Part shown: positions 1 to 11,388 of the stretch, in pieces | Layout of the letters: every line of letters begins with the position of its first letter | How positions within the stretch are numbered: position 1 is the stretch's first letter | Assembly: GCF_947507565.1 (NCBI RefSeq) | Contig: NC_089190.1 | Location: 1,426,001-1,490,000 of the forward strand | DNA from: Oscarella lobularis | Lineage: Eukaryota; Porifera; Homoscleromorpha; Homosclerophorida; Oscarellidae | Direction of reading: 5' to 3' | Length of the DNA: 64,000 nucleotides | The notes under the pieces: model-generated | The model's database searches: none | The model's input: only the letters and a program-made list of their open reading frames with translations | Told to the model about the DNA's origin: nothing | Program-made: the position numbers and the translations under genes

Positions 1-143
1 CTTCGGCGAATACGACGCCGAGAATCGTCGATATGGTCCACGATGCGATCGACGTCGTCGTCGGAACGGTCGGACCGACGCGCGAGGCGATTAGGAGGAG
101 TCCTAACGTCGGCGGCGACGCCGCGGCGATCGGTCGTTGCCAT
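1..143 (-). CDS. 5' part of an unrecognised gene, cut by the window edge
   Basis: An ATG on the minus strand at 143 opens a frame that stays open to the window start. The residues are mostly Arg and Asp and match no family I know. The codons carry the same GTC/GAC-rich bias as real genes here, which is the main support. It could equally be a leftover frame of an untranslated leader. The rest of the gene would lie left of the window. Confidence 0.25.
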   Translation of the reverse strand, partial: MATTDRRGVAADVRTPPNRLARRSDRSDDDVDRIVDHIDDSRRRIRR

Positions 144-522
144 GTCGCGTAGCCGACGACGGAGGCGAGTCCTGAAACGAAGCCGATCGCCGAAACGAAT
201 GCTGGTTTCTTCGCCTGCATTCCCGGATACAAACATTCTACTTGTGTCGAGACACTTGAAGTTGAAGACGTAGAAGGGCAAAAAAACTCGTCCTGACTTT
301 GTCAACTACTAAAAAGCTGTATGTAAACACAGAGCATACCGAAAACGTCTAAAGACATAAACCAGAACTGAAACTGGCGTAACTTGATAAAGTTCTGGTT
401 TCAATGGCTACTCCATATCCAGCACTACTACAATGAGCTATCAAACACATGCTGATCTGCATGCATGTCTTAGACTTATCCTTTTACAGACGAACCGTTC
501 CTTAGAAATTCTTCAAATCGAT
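144..522. other. AT-richer gap left of the foldback element
   Basis: About 380 bp with no supported gene. By position its right part is the original 3' end of the KH-domain gene: just left of the foldback element, the minus strand reads a short in-frame tail of Ile-Asp-Leu-Lys-Asn-Phe followed by TAA, continuing the KH gene if the element is removed. Nothing else is recognisable. Confidence 0.5.
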
Positions 523-527
523 CCCTC

Positions 528-1063
528 TGTGAAGTCACTATATTAGAACGGGACTATATTAGAACAGCAACGCCCAATGATGTAAGGTGCTTGCGCAGTA
601 GCAAACTAGGTTAAGATACGTAACCACCCCTGACAACGGCCCCGTAACTCAATTAGCGATTTTCAGCAAAGGTTTACGACGTTTTACACCGGCATACATA
701 CTGCACAGTGATGAATTTTATTTTTTATTGATTGGGACGCCTTGTCATGCCGAGAAGGTGAAAATAGAACAATAACTTTCTGTTCTAATATAGTCCTGTT
801 CTAATATAGTACCTTCTAAGATGGCACTATTTTAGAACAGGGTCTATTTTAGAACAACCTCTTATCAGTGCAGAAGCAACGAAAACTCATGCCTGTCACC
901 GCCTGGTAGCTACCGTGCATGGCCTGCATGGCCTGCATGGGTGCACGTTGGGACCAAGTCTGTTCTAATATAGTCCTGTTCTAATATAGTTCCTTCTAAG
1001 ATGGCACTATTTTAGAACAGGGTCTATTTTAGAACACACCGAACAAACGTTTTACAAATGTTT
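528..1063 (+). repeat. Left inverted arm of the foldback element
   Basis: This 536-bp arm contains two copies (781-856 and 961-1036) of a roughly 76-bp module built from short direct and inverted units of the type ACTATATTAGAACA and ACTATTTTAGAACA. The same half-units form the outer terminus. The short GGCCTGCATGG direct repeats near 920-950 are mirrored in the other arm. Confidence 0.88.
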
Positions 1064-1513
1064 AATATATACTAATTCGAACAAATGGACGTGCAATGCC
1101 AAGCGTTGCACCGTGGGAAGGTTTCCACGACCACGCGACATCAGGGACTCACTCTTCATCAGTCAATTTATGTCGACTTGGAATATGTCAAAGACAATTT
1201 CAAAAGACTTTATCGTGAGTTTGACCAGCTCATTGACAATCGGCCTGGTCCCTATTGGAAAACCACGCCCGGAAGAACGGAGAGAAAGAAGTAGTCCCAG
1301 ACAGAATAAGCGGCTAAAAGTAAAACTAACTTAAGAAGAGTTGTGTTGACGTTCAGTTAAGTTGCGTCCTTTGACGCGGTACAATTAGCTAGTAAGTTAC
1401 CGGTGTTTAGTAAGCGCGAACGTTTGACGTTTTCACGTCTACTTTGACATACTTACAGTAATCGCTAACGTTCAGCGAAAACTAAGTATTCTCGTTATTC
1501 ATGCATGAAAGGA

Positions 1514-2049
1514 AAACATTCGTAAAACGTTTGTTCGGTGTGTTCTAAAATAGACCCTGTTCTAAAATAGTGCCATCTTAGAAGGAACTATATTAGAACA
1601 GGACTATATTAGAACAGACTCGGTCCCAACGTGCACACATGCAGGCCATGCAGGCCATGCACGGTAGCTACCAGGCGGTGACAGGCATGAGTTTTCGTTG
1701 CTTCTGCACTGATAAGAGGTTGTTCTAAAATAGACCCTGTTCTAAAATAGTGCCATCTTAGAAGGTACTATATTAGAACAGGACTATATTAGAACAGAAA
1801 GTTATTGTTCTATTTTCACCTTCTCGGCATGACAAGGCGTCCCAATCAATAAAAAATAAAATTCATCACTGTGCAGTATGTATGCCGGTGTAAAACGTCG
1901 TAAACCTTTGCTGAAAATCGCTAATTGAGTTACGGGGCCGTTGTCAGGGGTGGTTACGTATCTTAACCTAGTTTGCTACTGCGCAAGCACCTTACATCAT
2001 TGGGCGTTGCTGTTCTAATATAGTCCCGTTCTAATATAGTGACTTCACA
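1514..2049 (-). repeat. Right inverted arm of the foldback element
   Basis: Reverse complement of 528-1063 and exactly the same length. Only a few substitutions were seen, for example near 1620-1640. Such high arm identity suggests a young insertion or arm-to-arm gene conversion. Its outer part is read as the last codons and stop of the KH-domain gene. Confidence 0.88.
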
Positions 2050-3192
2050 CCCTCCCTTCTGACATCTCCTTCGCTTGCCCTCCTTTCCCAAGCGCCAGAC
2101 GTGCCTTCCTCGAGTGCATCCGTGCTTCGCGTGCTCACGACGCTCGTCGTCGTCGCGACTCTCACTCTGACAGCACGACCACTGGCCGGCAACGAGATAT
2201 CCCGAATGATACCGACAATCGCCCAAGCCATTTCGACCTTTGTAAAACGGCGTCGTGCAGTGCAAACACAGACTGCCACTCTTCTCCAAGACGCCGAGCT
2301 TCTTTCGAGTCAGAGACTCAAAACTCTTGGACTTCTTCGCGGCTTTCACTTGGTATACATAACGAGCTTTCTCCTTCATGTTGTATACATATTGAGCGTG
2401 ATCCTTCGTCTCGTATACGTCGCGAGCGAGCTCCTTTACGCTAGGCTCGTCGTTCAACGACGGATAATGTCCTGCACGCATTGTCGAACGTCTGCGTTGC
2501 ATACGCTGCCTTTCGCCCCAGAGTCGGACTGCTTCCGCGTGTCGACGTCTATTTTCTTTGATTCTTTCCATTTCCTCTCTGACCACTTTTACAGCCGCCT
2601 CGACGTTTTTTCTCTCGACGCCAGCAAATTTCATTCTGAGCCTCGGATCCCATTTTCGACTCACAATTTCGGTCTTCGCCTGATCGAAGCGACTGCGAAT
2701 GGCGTCAATGTTCTTTCCGTTTTTGCCGATCAGCAGACCGACGTGATCAAGAGAAGGTAAATCCCATTCGACTTCCATCTCGAAACTGTCAGTGACATAG
2801 CTGACATTTTCATTTTTCGAATCGCTGCATCTACAGACGTCATCGTCTCCATTCTCAATTTTTCTCAAGACGTCGAGAAGTCTCGCCTTGGCGACGCGTT
2901 CTCTCGCTGGCGTCGCTTCCGCGACAACGGAAGCGAAGATCTGCTCGAGTTTCTGCACGACTCGTTCGTCGCGGTTGTCGACGTCGTGGCGATGGCTTTT
3001 CAGCCAGGTTTCGATAAGCGAGAGACGACTCGAGTCCGGGCCGGTGATCTCGCGATCGTCGCCGTTGGAGCAGCAGCAGACGAGTCGGCCGAGTTTGGGA
3101 AGGAGTCGTAGCGGAATCGTCTTCGCGCGAAGACGATTGGATAGGAATTCGAACGTTTGACGAAATTTGCGATCGTGGTACGAGCACTGCAT
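1963..3192 (-). CDS. KH-domain protein with a CHORD-like zinc module; C-terminus supplied by a transposon
   Basis: Intronless frame of 409 codons. A KH RNA-binding domain is centred on the loop Gly-Lys-Asn-Gly at residues 156-159, in the context HVGLLIGKNGKNIDAIRSRF. Residues near 250-285 hold three roughly 10-residue repeats of the type ARDVYETKDH/AQYVYNMKEK. After residue 300 a Cys/His-rich segment (CLHC, CRYHSGY, WSCC, KHGCTRGRHVW) resembles the spacing of CHORD-type zinc modules. The last 26 codons or so come from the foldback element. Across the empty site the frame would instead end in GGIDLKNF followed by a stop. The domain pairing suggests an RNA-binding regulator, but I cannot name an orthologue. 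Confidence 0.75.
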   Translation of the reverse strand: MQCSYHDRKFRQTFEFLSNRLRAKTIPLRLLPKLGRLVCCCSNGDDREITGPDSSRLSLIETWLKSHRHDVDNRDERVVQKLEQIFASVVAEATPARERVAKARLLDVLRKIENGDDDVCRCSDSKNENVSYVTDSFEMEVEWDLPSLDHVGLLIGKNGKNIDAIRSRFDQAKTEIVSRKWDPRLRMKFAGVERKNVEAAVKVVREEMERIKENRRRHAEAVRLWGERQRMQRRRSTMRAGHYPSLNDEPSVKELARDVYETKDHAQYVYNMKEKARYVYQVKAAKKSKSFESLTRKKLGVLEKSGSLCLHCTTPFYKGRNGLGDCRYHSGYLVAGQWSCCQSESRDDDERREHAKHGCTRGRHVWRLGKEGKRRRCQKGGCEVTILERDYIRTATPNDVRCLRSSKLG

Positions 3193-3546
3193 TCCGACTC
3201 GAACGACTCAACGAGATTGCGATTGCAACGCATCGTGCAACAACTGGTCTTTTTATAGAGCTGACACGGCGCGTCAGGAACGACTCAGCGCGCGCAACGC
3301 ATGCCCAGATCGGCCCACACATACCGGCACACGTTTGACGAAATATATACGCGGGCCACTGCATCGCGACTCGCGAACGACGAACGGGTTGAAAGCACGT
3401 ACGCGCAACGCATGCGCCCAGCCCCAGAGAAAAAAAAGAAAAAAAACATCAAGTGACTCGCGTGCGAGACTAAGAAAGAGAACATAGAGCAAGCGAGAAG
3501 TCTCCAGCGCCGGTCCAACACCTAAAATCCCTCCCCTCCAAAAAAA
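3193..3546. other. Intergenic region between the KH gene and caspase gene 1
   Basis: About 350 bp. Two imperfect copies of a segment around CACTGCATYSCGACTCG (3186 and 3358) show a small local duplication of the KH gene's 5' region. No gene is supported. Confidence 0.4.
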
Positions 3547-4885
3547 TCAGGCACCAGGACGGAAGTAAACCTTTTTCAGCAGCTGAACGACCGGCGAAGG
3601 CATCTGCTTTCGCCGTCCCTTGGCCTCGAAATTCGTCGCAACGGTGCGATTGACCCTCACGAGCATGCTGACGAGATCCTCGTTAGCCGAGTACGAGGCG
3701 AGCGTATCGACGAGCGCCTGTATGAACCAAGAGCCCCGCTCGCTATTCCTCCACGACACGTACCCGGGAACGGTCGCATAGGCAACGAGCATATCGGCCT
3801 CGACGGGCAGCGCACTCATCCTCGCATCGGTCTCGTCGTCGCCCTTTCCGAGACCCGTCTGCAGGATGGGATCGGCCGACGGAGGACCGTCGGGCTCGTC
3901 CTTCCCATAATCAAAATTGTCGCCGCGGCACGCCTGCAGGAAAAAGAGCTTCGGCTTGCCGACGAGACTCGGCGCCGATTCGCCGTTGAATAGATTTATG
4001 AGATCTTGCGTGGGCGTCAGATTGCCGCACGATCCGTAGATCTTTCCCTCGACGCCGTGCGTGAGTATGGCGACGACGACGGCGTCGTAGTCCTTGTGAT
4101 TGTAGCGTGCAAGCGACTTGAGATTCGCTCGCATCTCGCTGACCGACTGGTCGGTGAGGGTGTGTGACAGAAAGCCGAGATAGCGGAAGACCTGTTCGAG
4201 ATTGGCCGCGTCGACGTCCGTTCCGCGACGCATGTTCATGCCGCACTTGGGATCGAAATGCTTGTTGTTGATGATGAGGGCGAGACCGCGCGGATTCGAC
4301 GTCATCTTGTAGACGTTGTCGTCGTCGAGCGAGTCCGTTTCCAAGACGCCCGGCGGCGGTTTCACTTGGACGTTCGCTTTGGTTGAAAAATCGGGAAAGG
4401 ATTTCGCTTGAAATGAAAGTGGGAAACTGCTACCACTGGAACTATCTGTTTGAGTCACAGGAACAGGAGCCGGAGCTGGAGCGGGTGCCGGAGTGCCGTT
4501 AAATTTCTCTAAGTAAATTTCTACGGTGAGCATTAATTAAAATAGATCCCAGGAAGTAAGGTGGACTATTCATGGTACTAGTATCCGGGGGATAGAGTCT
4601 CTGTGTACCTTTCGCTGCTCCGACAAGTTCCTCGGCTATGAAGTCTTGCCCGGCGGCGTTGAGGCATTTTATAAAGCGATCGAAGGCTGTGGGACCTCGT
4701 AGCTGAATTGCAGCGATGATTTTTCGCGTTTTCTCGGCGCGACGCCTTTCGCCGCGAATTTCCTCCTCTGCATCTTCCGATAGGAGATTTTCTTCGACGA
4801 GATGATTGATGAGCACGTCAGGATCGAGATTCTCCGTAAGGTAGACGCGTTTTTGACGCAGAACGTCGCGATGGCGTTTGTCCAT
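3547..4885 (-). CDS. CARD-containing caspase 1 (tandem pair)
   Basis: Two exons, 4609-4885 and 3547-4520 (phase 1, GT-AG), encode 416 aa. Exon 1 is a CARD starting MDKRHRDVLRQKRVYL. Exon 2 begins with a Pro/Ala-rich linker and carries the p20/p10 protease. The catalytic His lies in ILTHGVEG and the catalytic Cys in QACRGD, followed by the p10 motif VPGYVSWRNSERGSWF. Candidate self-processing sites are LETD|S before p20 and DETD|A between the subunits. A CARD prodomain points to an initiator caspase, recruited by a CARD adaptor in apoptosis or innate signalling. The start was chosen at 4885 because the CARD begins there. It lies downstream of its paralogue at 5064-6528, same strand. Confidence 0.93.
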
Positions 4886-5063
4886 ATTTAGCTTGACGTG
4901 TCGGGCCCGTATAGGCGACGCCCCGTATTTCCTCAAGACTAGAAAAAACATTTATTCAAGAGTAGAAAAACAACAAAGTCCCATAAAAATTCAAAACGTT
5001 ACAAAAAAAACAAGTCAGCTCACAAATCCCAAAAATTTCAACGGTCACCGTTGCCTAGTACAG

Positions 5064-6528
5064 TCACTGCCCAGGTCGAAAATAAAGCTTTTTCAAAAGT
5101 TGGACTACAGGTGCCGGCATCTGCTTTCGTCGTCCCTTCGCTTCGAACGACGTCGCCACGCGACGATTCACTTTAACCATCATGCTGACGAGATCCTCCT
5201 TGTGAGAATAGTCGGTCAGAATCTCGCACAGCGCCTGAATGAACCACGATCCCCGCGCACTGTTACGCCACGAAACGTAACCAGGAACCGTTGCATAACC
5301 GATCAGCATATCAGCTTCCACGGGCAGAACGGCTAAGTTGGAGTCCGTCTCGTCGCCCTCGTCGTCACCCAGTGCCTCGTCTACGATGGATTTCTCGTTG
5401 ATTCGTCCGTCTGGCAAGTCTTGACCGTAGTCGAAATCGTCGCCGCGACACGCTTGGAGAAAGAAGAGCTTCGGCTTGCCGACCAATTTCGGCGCGTTGT
5501 CGGCGGCGAAGAGTTGAACGAGATCTTGGACTTTGACGAGTTCGCCGTCGGAGCCGTAGAGCTGGCCTTCGACGCCGTGCGTGAGAATGGCGACGACGAC
5601 GGCGTTGTACTTCGAGTGATCGTGCTGGGCGATTTTGCGCATGTTGTCGCGCATCTGTCGAACGCTCTGATTCTTGGCTTCTCTCACGACGAAGCCGAGG
5701 TACTTGAAGACTTCGGCGAGATTGCTCGCGTCGACGTCCGTCCCTCGACGCTCGTTCATGCCGCACTTGGGATCAAAGTACCTTTTAGAGAAAAGAAAAA
5801 TGTCTATATAAACAATATCTGCATGGTTGCAATTAATTAATTAATTAAATTTTAATTATTTAATTAGTATTTATTTATTTATTTACCTATTGTTTATGAT
5901 CAGTGCCAGTCCTCTCGGTTTTCTATCCATCGAATACACGTCGTCATCGTCATGAGAATCCGTTTCCGCGTGACCGGGCACGGGACGCGACACAACGACA
6001 TCCTGATAGTAGTCGGACGTGTCAAGGTCAACCGGAAAAGCGTCAGTTTCGACTTGACCCAATTGCTCGAATTTCGGCACCGAATCGACGGTAGGCGACA
6101 AGACGTCGGTCTGCAGGAGAGGCCGCGACGGAGCTTTTTGAAACGGGGGCGGAGCACGAGTGCGACCTATCAGATGAAATAATGTATCTCTCGTTGAAGA
6201 ATTCGTGGGGCGGTGCTGCCACGCCTACACCTTCCAGCACGTTCGCTTTCTCTTTCGCCGTAGCGCGAAGTTCGTCGGCAACGAAGCTCGCGCCCGTATC
6301 GTCGAGCACTTTGACAAATTTGTCGAAGGCGGTGGGACCGCGCAGTTGAACCTTTTGAACGATTCGACGCACTTTCTCTTTGCGGCGTGTCAACGCCTCT
6401 ATTTCTTCGCTCTCGTCGTCGTTGATGAGGCCCTCTTGAATGAGATGATTGATGATTGTTGCTGGATCGACATTTTCTACGAGAAAGACGCGCTTTGAAC
6501 GGAGAGCCTCCTTGTGTTTCTTCTCCAT
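5064..6528 (-). CDS. CARD-containing caspase 2 (tandem pair)
   Basis: Three exons, 6231-6528, 5887-6166 and 5064-5781, encode 431 aa. The CARD begins MEKKHKEALRSKRVFLVENV. The protease keeps the catalytic His in ILTHGVEG, the Cys in QACRGD and VPGYVSWRNSARGSWF in p10. Likely cleavage sites are AETD|S before p20 and DETD|S in the linker. The introns are 64 and 105 bp. The second intron splits the codons just before YFDPKCG and is absent from the neighbouring paralogue, which is otherwise collinear, so the pair arose by tandem duplication followed by intron gain or loss. The start codon lies about 200 bp from the divergent caveolin start, so the promoter region may be shared. Confidence 0.93.
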
Positions 6529-6734
6529 GTGTTTCCTGCGTACGGGGCTTGACCGCGGCAGGCTTCGGTCCCGAATATCGTAGACGCCTTGTTGTCAATG
6601 ACGTCACGCTTCGTCAAAGCATCCATACGATTTGCAGTCGACCAATGAGCACCGGCCTCCCTTTTCAACTTTAACCGAGCAACCGCCCCACTTGCCACTT
6701 GCGAGAGAACGCCGCCACCGATTCGCAGAGAAGA

Positions 6735-7217
6735 ATGGCAGACCACGAGAATCTCAAAGGCCAGCAGACGGACGAAGTCGACGTCGCGCCGGCAAACGTC
6801 GACGCACTCGCCGACAACATACTAACGCCCCAAGAGATGAGCAATCGCATGAAAGTCGAATTCGCCGAAGTGATCGCCGAGCCAGAAGGCACCGAATCGG
6901 TTCCGCAAGTCCTCCGCATCGCCGAGCTCACCTATACGTGGACAAAGAACATCGTCTACAAGGTCCTCACCGTACTTCTCTCCATCATTCTCGCCATCGT
7001 TTGGGGTCTCGTTTTCGCTCTCATCGCTTTCACGACCGTTTGGGTTATCAATCCGTCGGCGCGTCTCTTCTACATTTTTCTCGACATCGGCGGGCGCTTT
7101 TACGCCGCCGTCATCGCCACGTTTTTCGACCCGTGCTTTCGTTCGACTGGGCTCATCTTCAGTCGCATCCTAGCCCGACATCAGAAGGTGGAGGATACGT
7201 CGTCGGCCGTCGTTTGA
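6735..7217 (+). CDS. CAV: Caveolin
   Basis: Single exon of 160 aa from ATG 6735; a frame 12 codons longer exists, but 6735 has the better context. Caveolins form the coat of caveolae. The family signature is plain: VEFAEVIAEPEGTES matches the caveolin signature and scaffolding entry, followed by the hydrophobic hairpin (IILAIVWGLVFALIAF), and FFDPCFRSTGLIFSRI matches the conserved C-terminal helix with its Cys (DP-C-F). A polyadenylation-like AATAAA lies near 7364. The length fits the family (about 150-180 aa). The first 30 residues are acidic and variable. Confidence 0.93.
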   Translation: MADHENLKGQQTDEVDVAPANVDALADNILTPQEMSNRMKVEFAEVIAEPEGTESVPQVLRIAELTYTWTKNIVYKVLTVLLSIILAIVWGLVFALIAFTTVWVINPSARLFYIFLDIGGRFYAAVIATFFDPCFRSTGLIFSRILARHQKVEDTSSAVV

Positions 7218-7530
7218 GGCGCTCGCCTCCCCCGGAACCCCCCCGGACCTGTTGGTGTGCGTACGCGTGCGTGCGTGTGCGTCAGTGCGTGGTTTCCTTT
7301 TTTTCGTCGCATGCTATCGTCGGTTTTTTCTTTTGTTTGTTTCCTTTTGCACGGTTCTTCCGTAGAATAAAAGTCGGATTTTTTGTCACGAGTTGTACGA
7401 GCGCGCGATGAGTCGTTTTTTTAGCGCGTAGTACACATGCTTCAGACACGAGAATACAAAGCAAACACGGGTAGACACTTACATAATTTGTCGTCTGATG
7501 CAGCGAGACAACGTTCGCTTGCCGTCCTCT
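7218..7530. other. Shared 3' region of caveolin and enolase
   Basis: Convergent 3' ends. There is a GTGCGT-rich simple stretch near 7256-7290 and an AATAAA at about 7364 for the caveolin transcript. Nothing else is recognised. Confidence 0.5.
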
Positions 7531-10137
<2,607 letters not shown>

Positions 10138-11068
10138 ATGGAAGAAGAAACGCCTCTGTCGCAGCCGTCAATATTCAGCCGATTCGCCACGGCAATAAGT
10201 CGGGTAATGGCAGAAAGACCCCGGAAATTCCACTGGGCACTCTAGCGGAACTCTCCCCTCTCTCTCATAGCGATATCAAAAGTTGCTCGACGATCTTGTA
10301 CCTCAGAGGGCACTCCGATGGATAGGGACGACCGTTCTAGCAGTATTATATAGCGTTAGAGTTTACCTTTTGGAGGTGAGAAACCGACGCGTCTCTCTCC
10401 CCAGTCTTTCTATATATATCTGTTAGGGCTGGTACATTATTACGTATGCGCTTGGAATTTATGTTTTGAATCTTTTGATTGCATTTCTGTCGCCCAAAAT
10501 CGATCCCGCTGTTGCAGAAATCGAGACTGATGGTACGTTGGTTTTTGGGGGAGGGGGGTATAGTGAGGTACCAACGGTATCTCGATATCATTTATAGTGT
10601 GAGAGTAAAGAGACCTAAAAACTAGTCACGTACCTTTCTAATTGCCTAGATGACGGTCCTGAGTTGCCCACACAAGCGAATGCGGAATTTAGGCCATTCA
10701 TACGACGTTTGCCGGAATTTAAATTTTGGTTTGTAGCGGGGATGTCCGTCTCTCCTTCGCGCTCTGAGGTTTCTTACTCTCTAGGTATGGCGTGACGAGA
10801 GGCATTCTCATTGCCATGTTCTGCACGCTCTTCGAAGCGTTCAACGTGCCCGTCTTCTGGCCGATTTTGGTCGTCTACTTCATCATTCTATTCACCATAA
10901 CAATGAAGCGGCAGATCAAGGTACGCAAACGTTCTCTCTCCCTTTTCCTTCTTCTAAAAATGTCGTCTATTTTTCTAGCACATGATCAAGTATAGGTACT
11001 TACCGTTTTCGCACGGAAAGACGCGCTACAAGGGAAAGGACGATACGGGAGCCGTTGTCAGTCAATGA
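10138..11068 (+). CDS. RER1: RER1, Golgi-to-ER retrieval receptor
   Basis: Six exons, 10138-10203, 10283-10375, 10427-10532, 10650-10728, 10785-10920 and 10979-11068, join in phase to 189 aa (family about 190-200). RER1 is a four-pass Golgi protein that returns ER membrane proteins and unassembled subunits to the ER. Family hallmarks are [58 protein letters not shown] and [20 protein letters not shown]. The short variable N-terminus ([13 protein letters not shown]) is normal for the family. Confidence 0.95.
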
Positions 11069-11388
11069 CTTTGACTTTTTGGGTAGCTTGCTCGTCTTGA
11101 TACTACATGTATACTCCCAAGTTGCATGCGCATAAATATAGAAACATAAAAAAAGGACAAATAGCGTGTCAATCTCAGCTTAGACTTAGGGGCAACTAAC
11201 TAACTTGCGTCTTCGTTCCCTTATAAGAGACATCTATACCATTGACCATTTAAACAGCAGAGACGCTAAACGACTACGTTCGTCAAACAAGAGTCAGTCG
11301 CTCATTCGAGAACTGAAATACCGTATATAGAAAAAGAGGGTGCACTACTTCGCCCATTCATGCTTACTAGGACTAAGAACTACGTCTG
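11069..11388. other. Convergent 3' ends of RER1 and the MBOAT gene
   Basis: About 320 bp with no supported gene. It holds the two facing 3' untranslated regions; nothing else is recognised. Confidence 0.5.

Larger units (their letters stand above)
528..2049. mobile_element. Foldback transposon with 536-bp inverted arms
   Basis: The sequence from 528 to 1063 is repeated in inverted orientation at 1514-2049 with very few mismatches, leaving a 450-bp loop. The ends read TGTGAAGTCACTATATTAG inward. The flanking pentamer CCCTC occurs at both 523-527 and 2050-2054, which fits a 5-bp target-site duplication. No transposase is visible; the loop has only short frames that I do not recognise. This is a non-autonomous foldback-type DNA element. 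The superfamily is unclear, because the termini match none of the common signatures I know. It lies at the extreme 3' end of the KH-domain gene and supplies that gene's present stop codon. Confidence 0.88.

Noticed and set aside
1085..1334. Short frames in the foldback loop as a transposase
   Set aside because: Under 75 codons, overlapping each other, and without a DDE or helix-turn-helix pattern.
2101..2760. A 219-codon plus-strand frame opposite the KH gene
   Set aside because: Low-complexity shadow of the minus-strand KH coding sequence.
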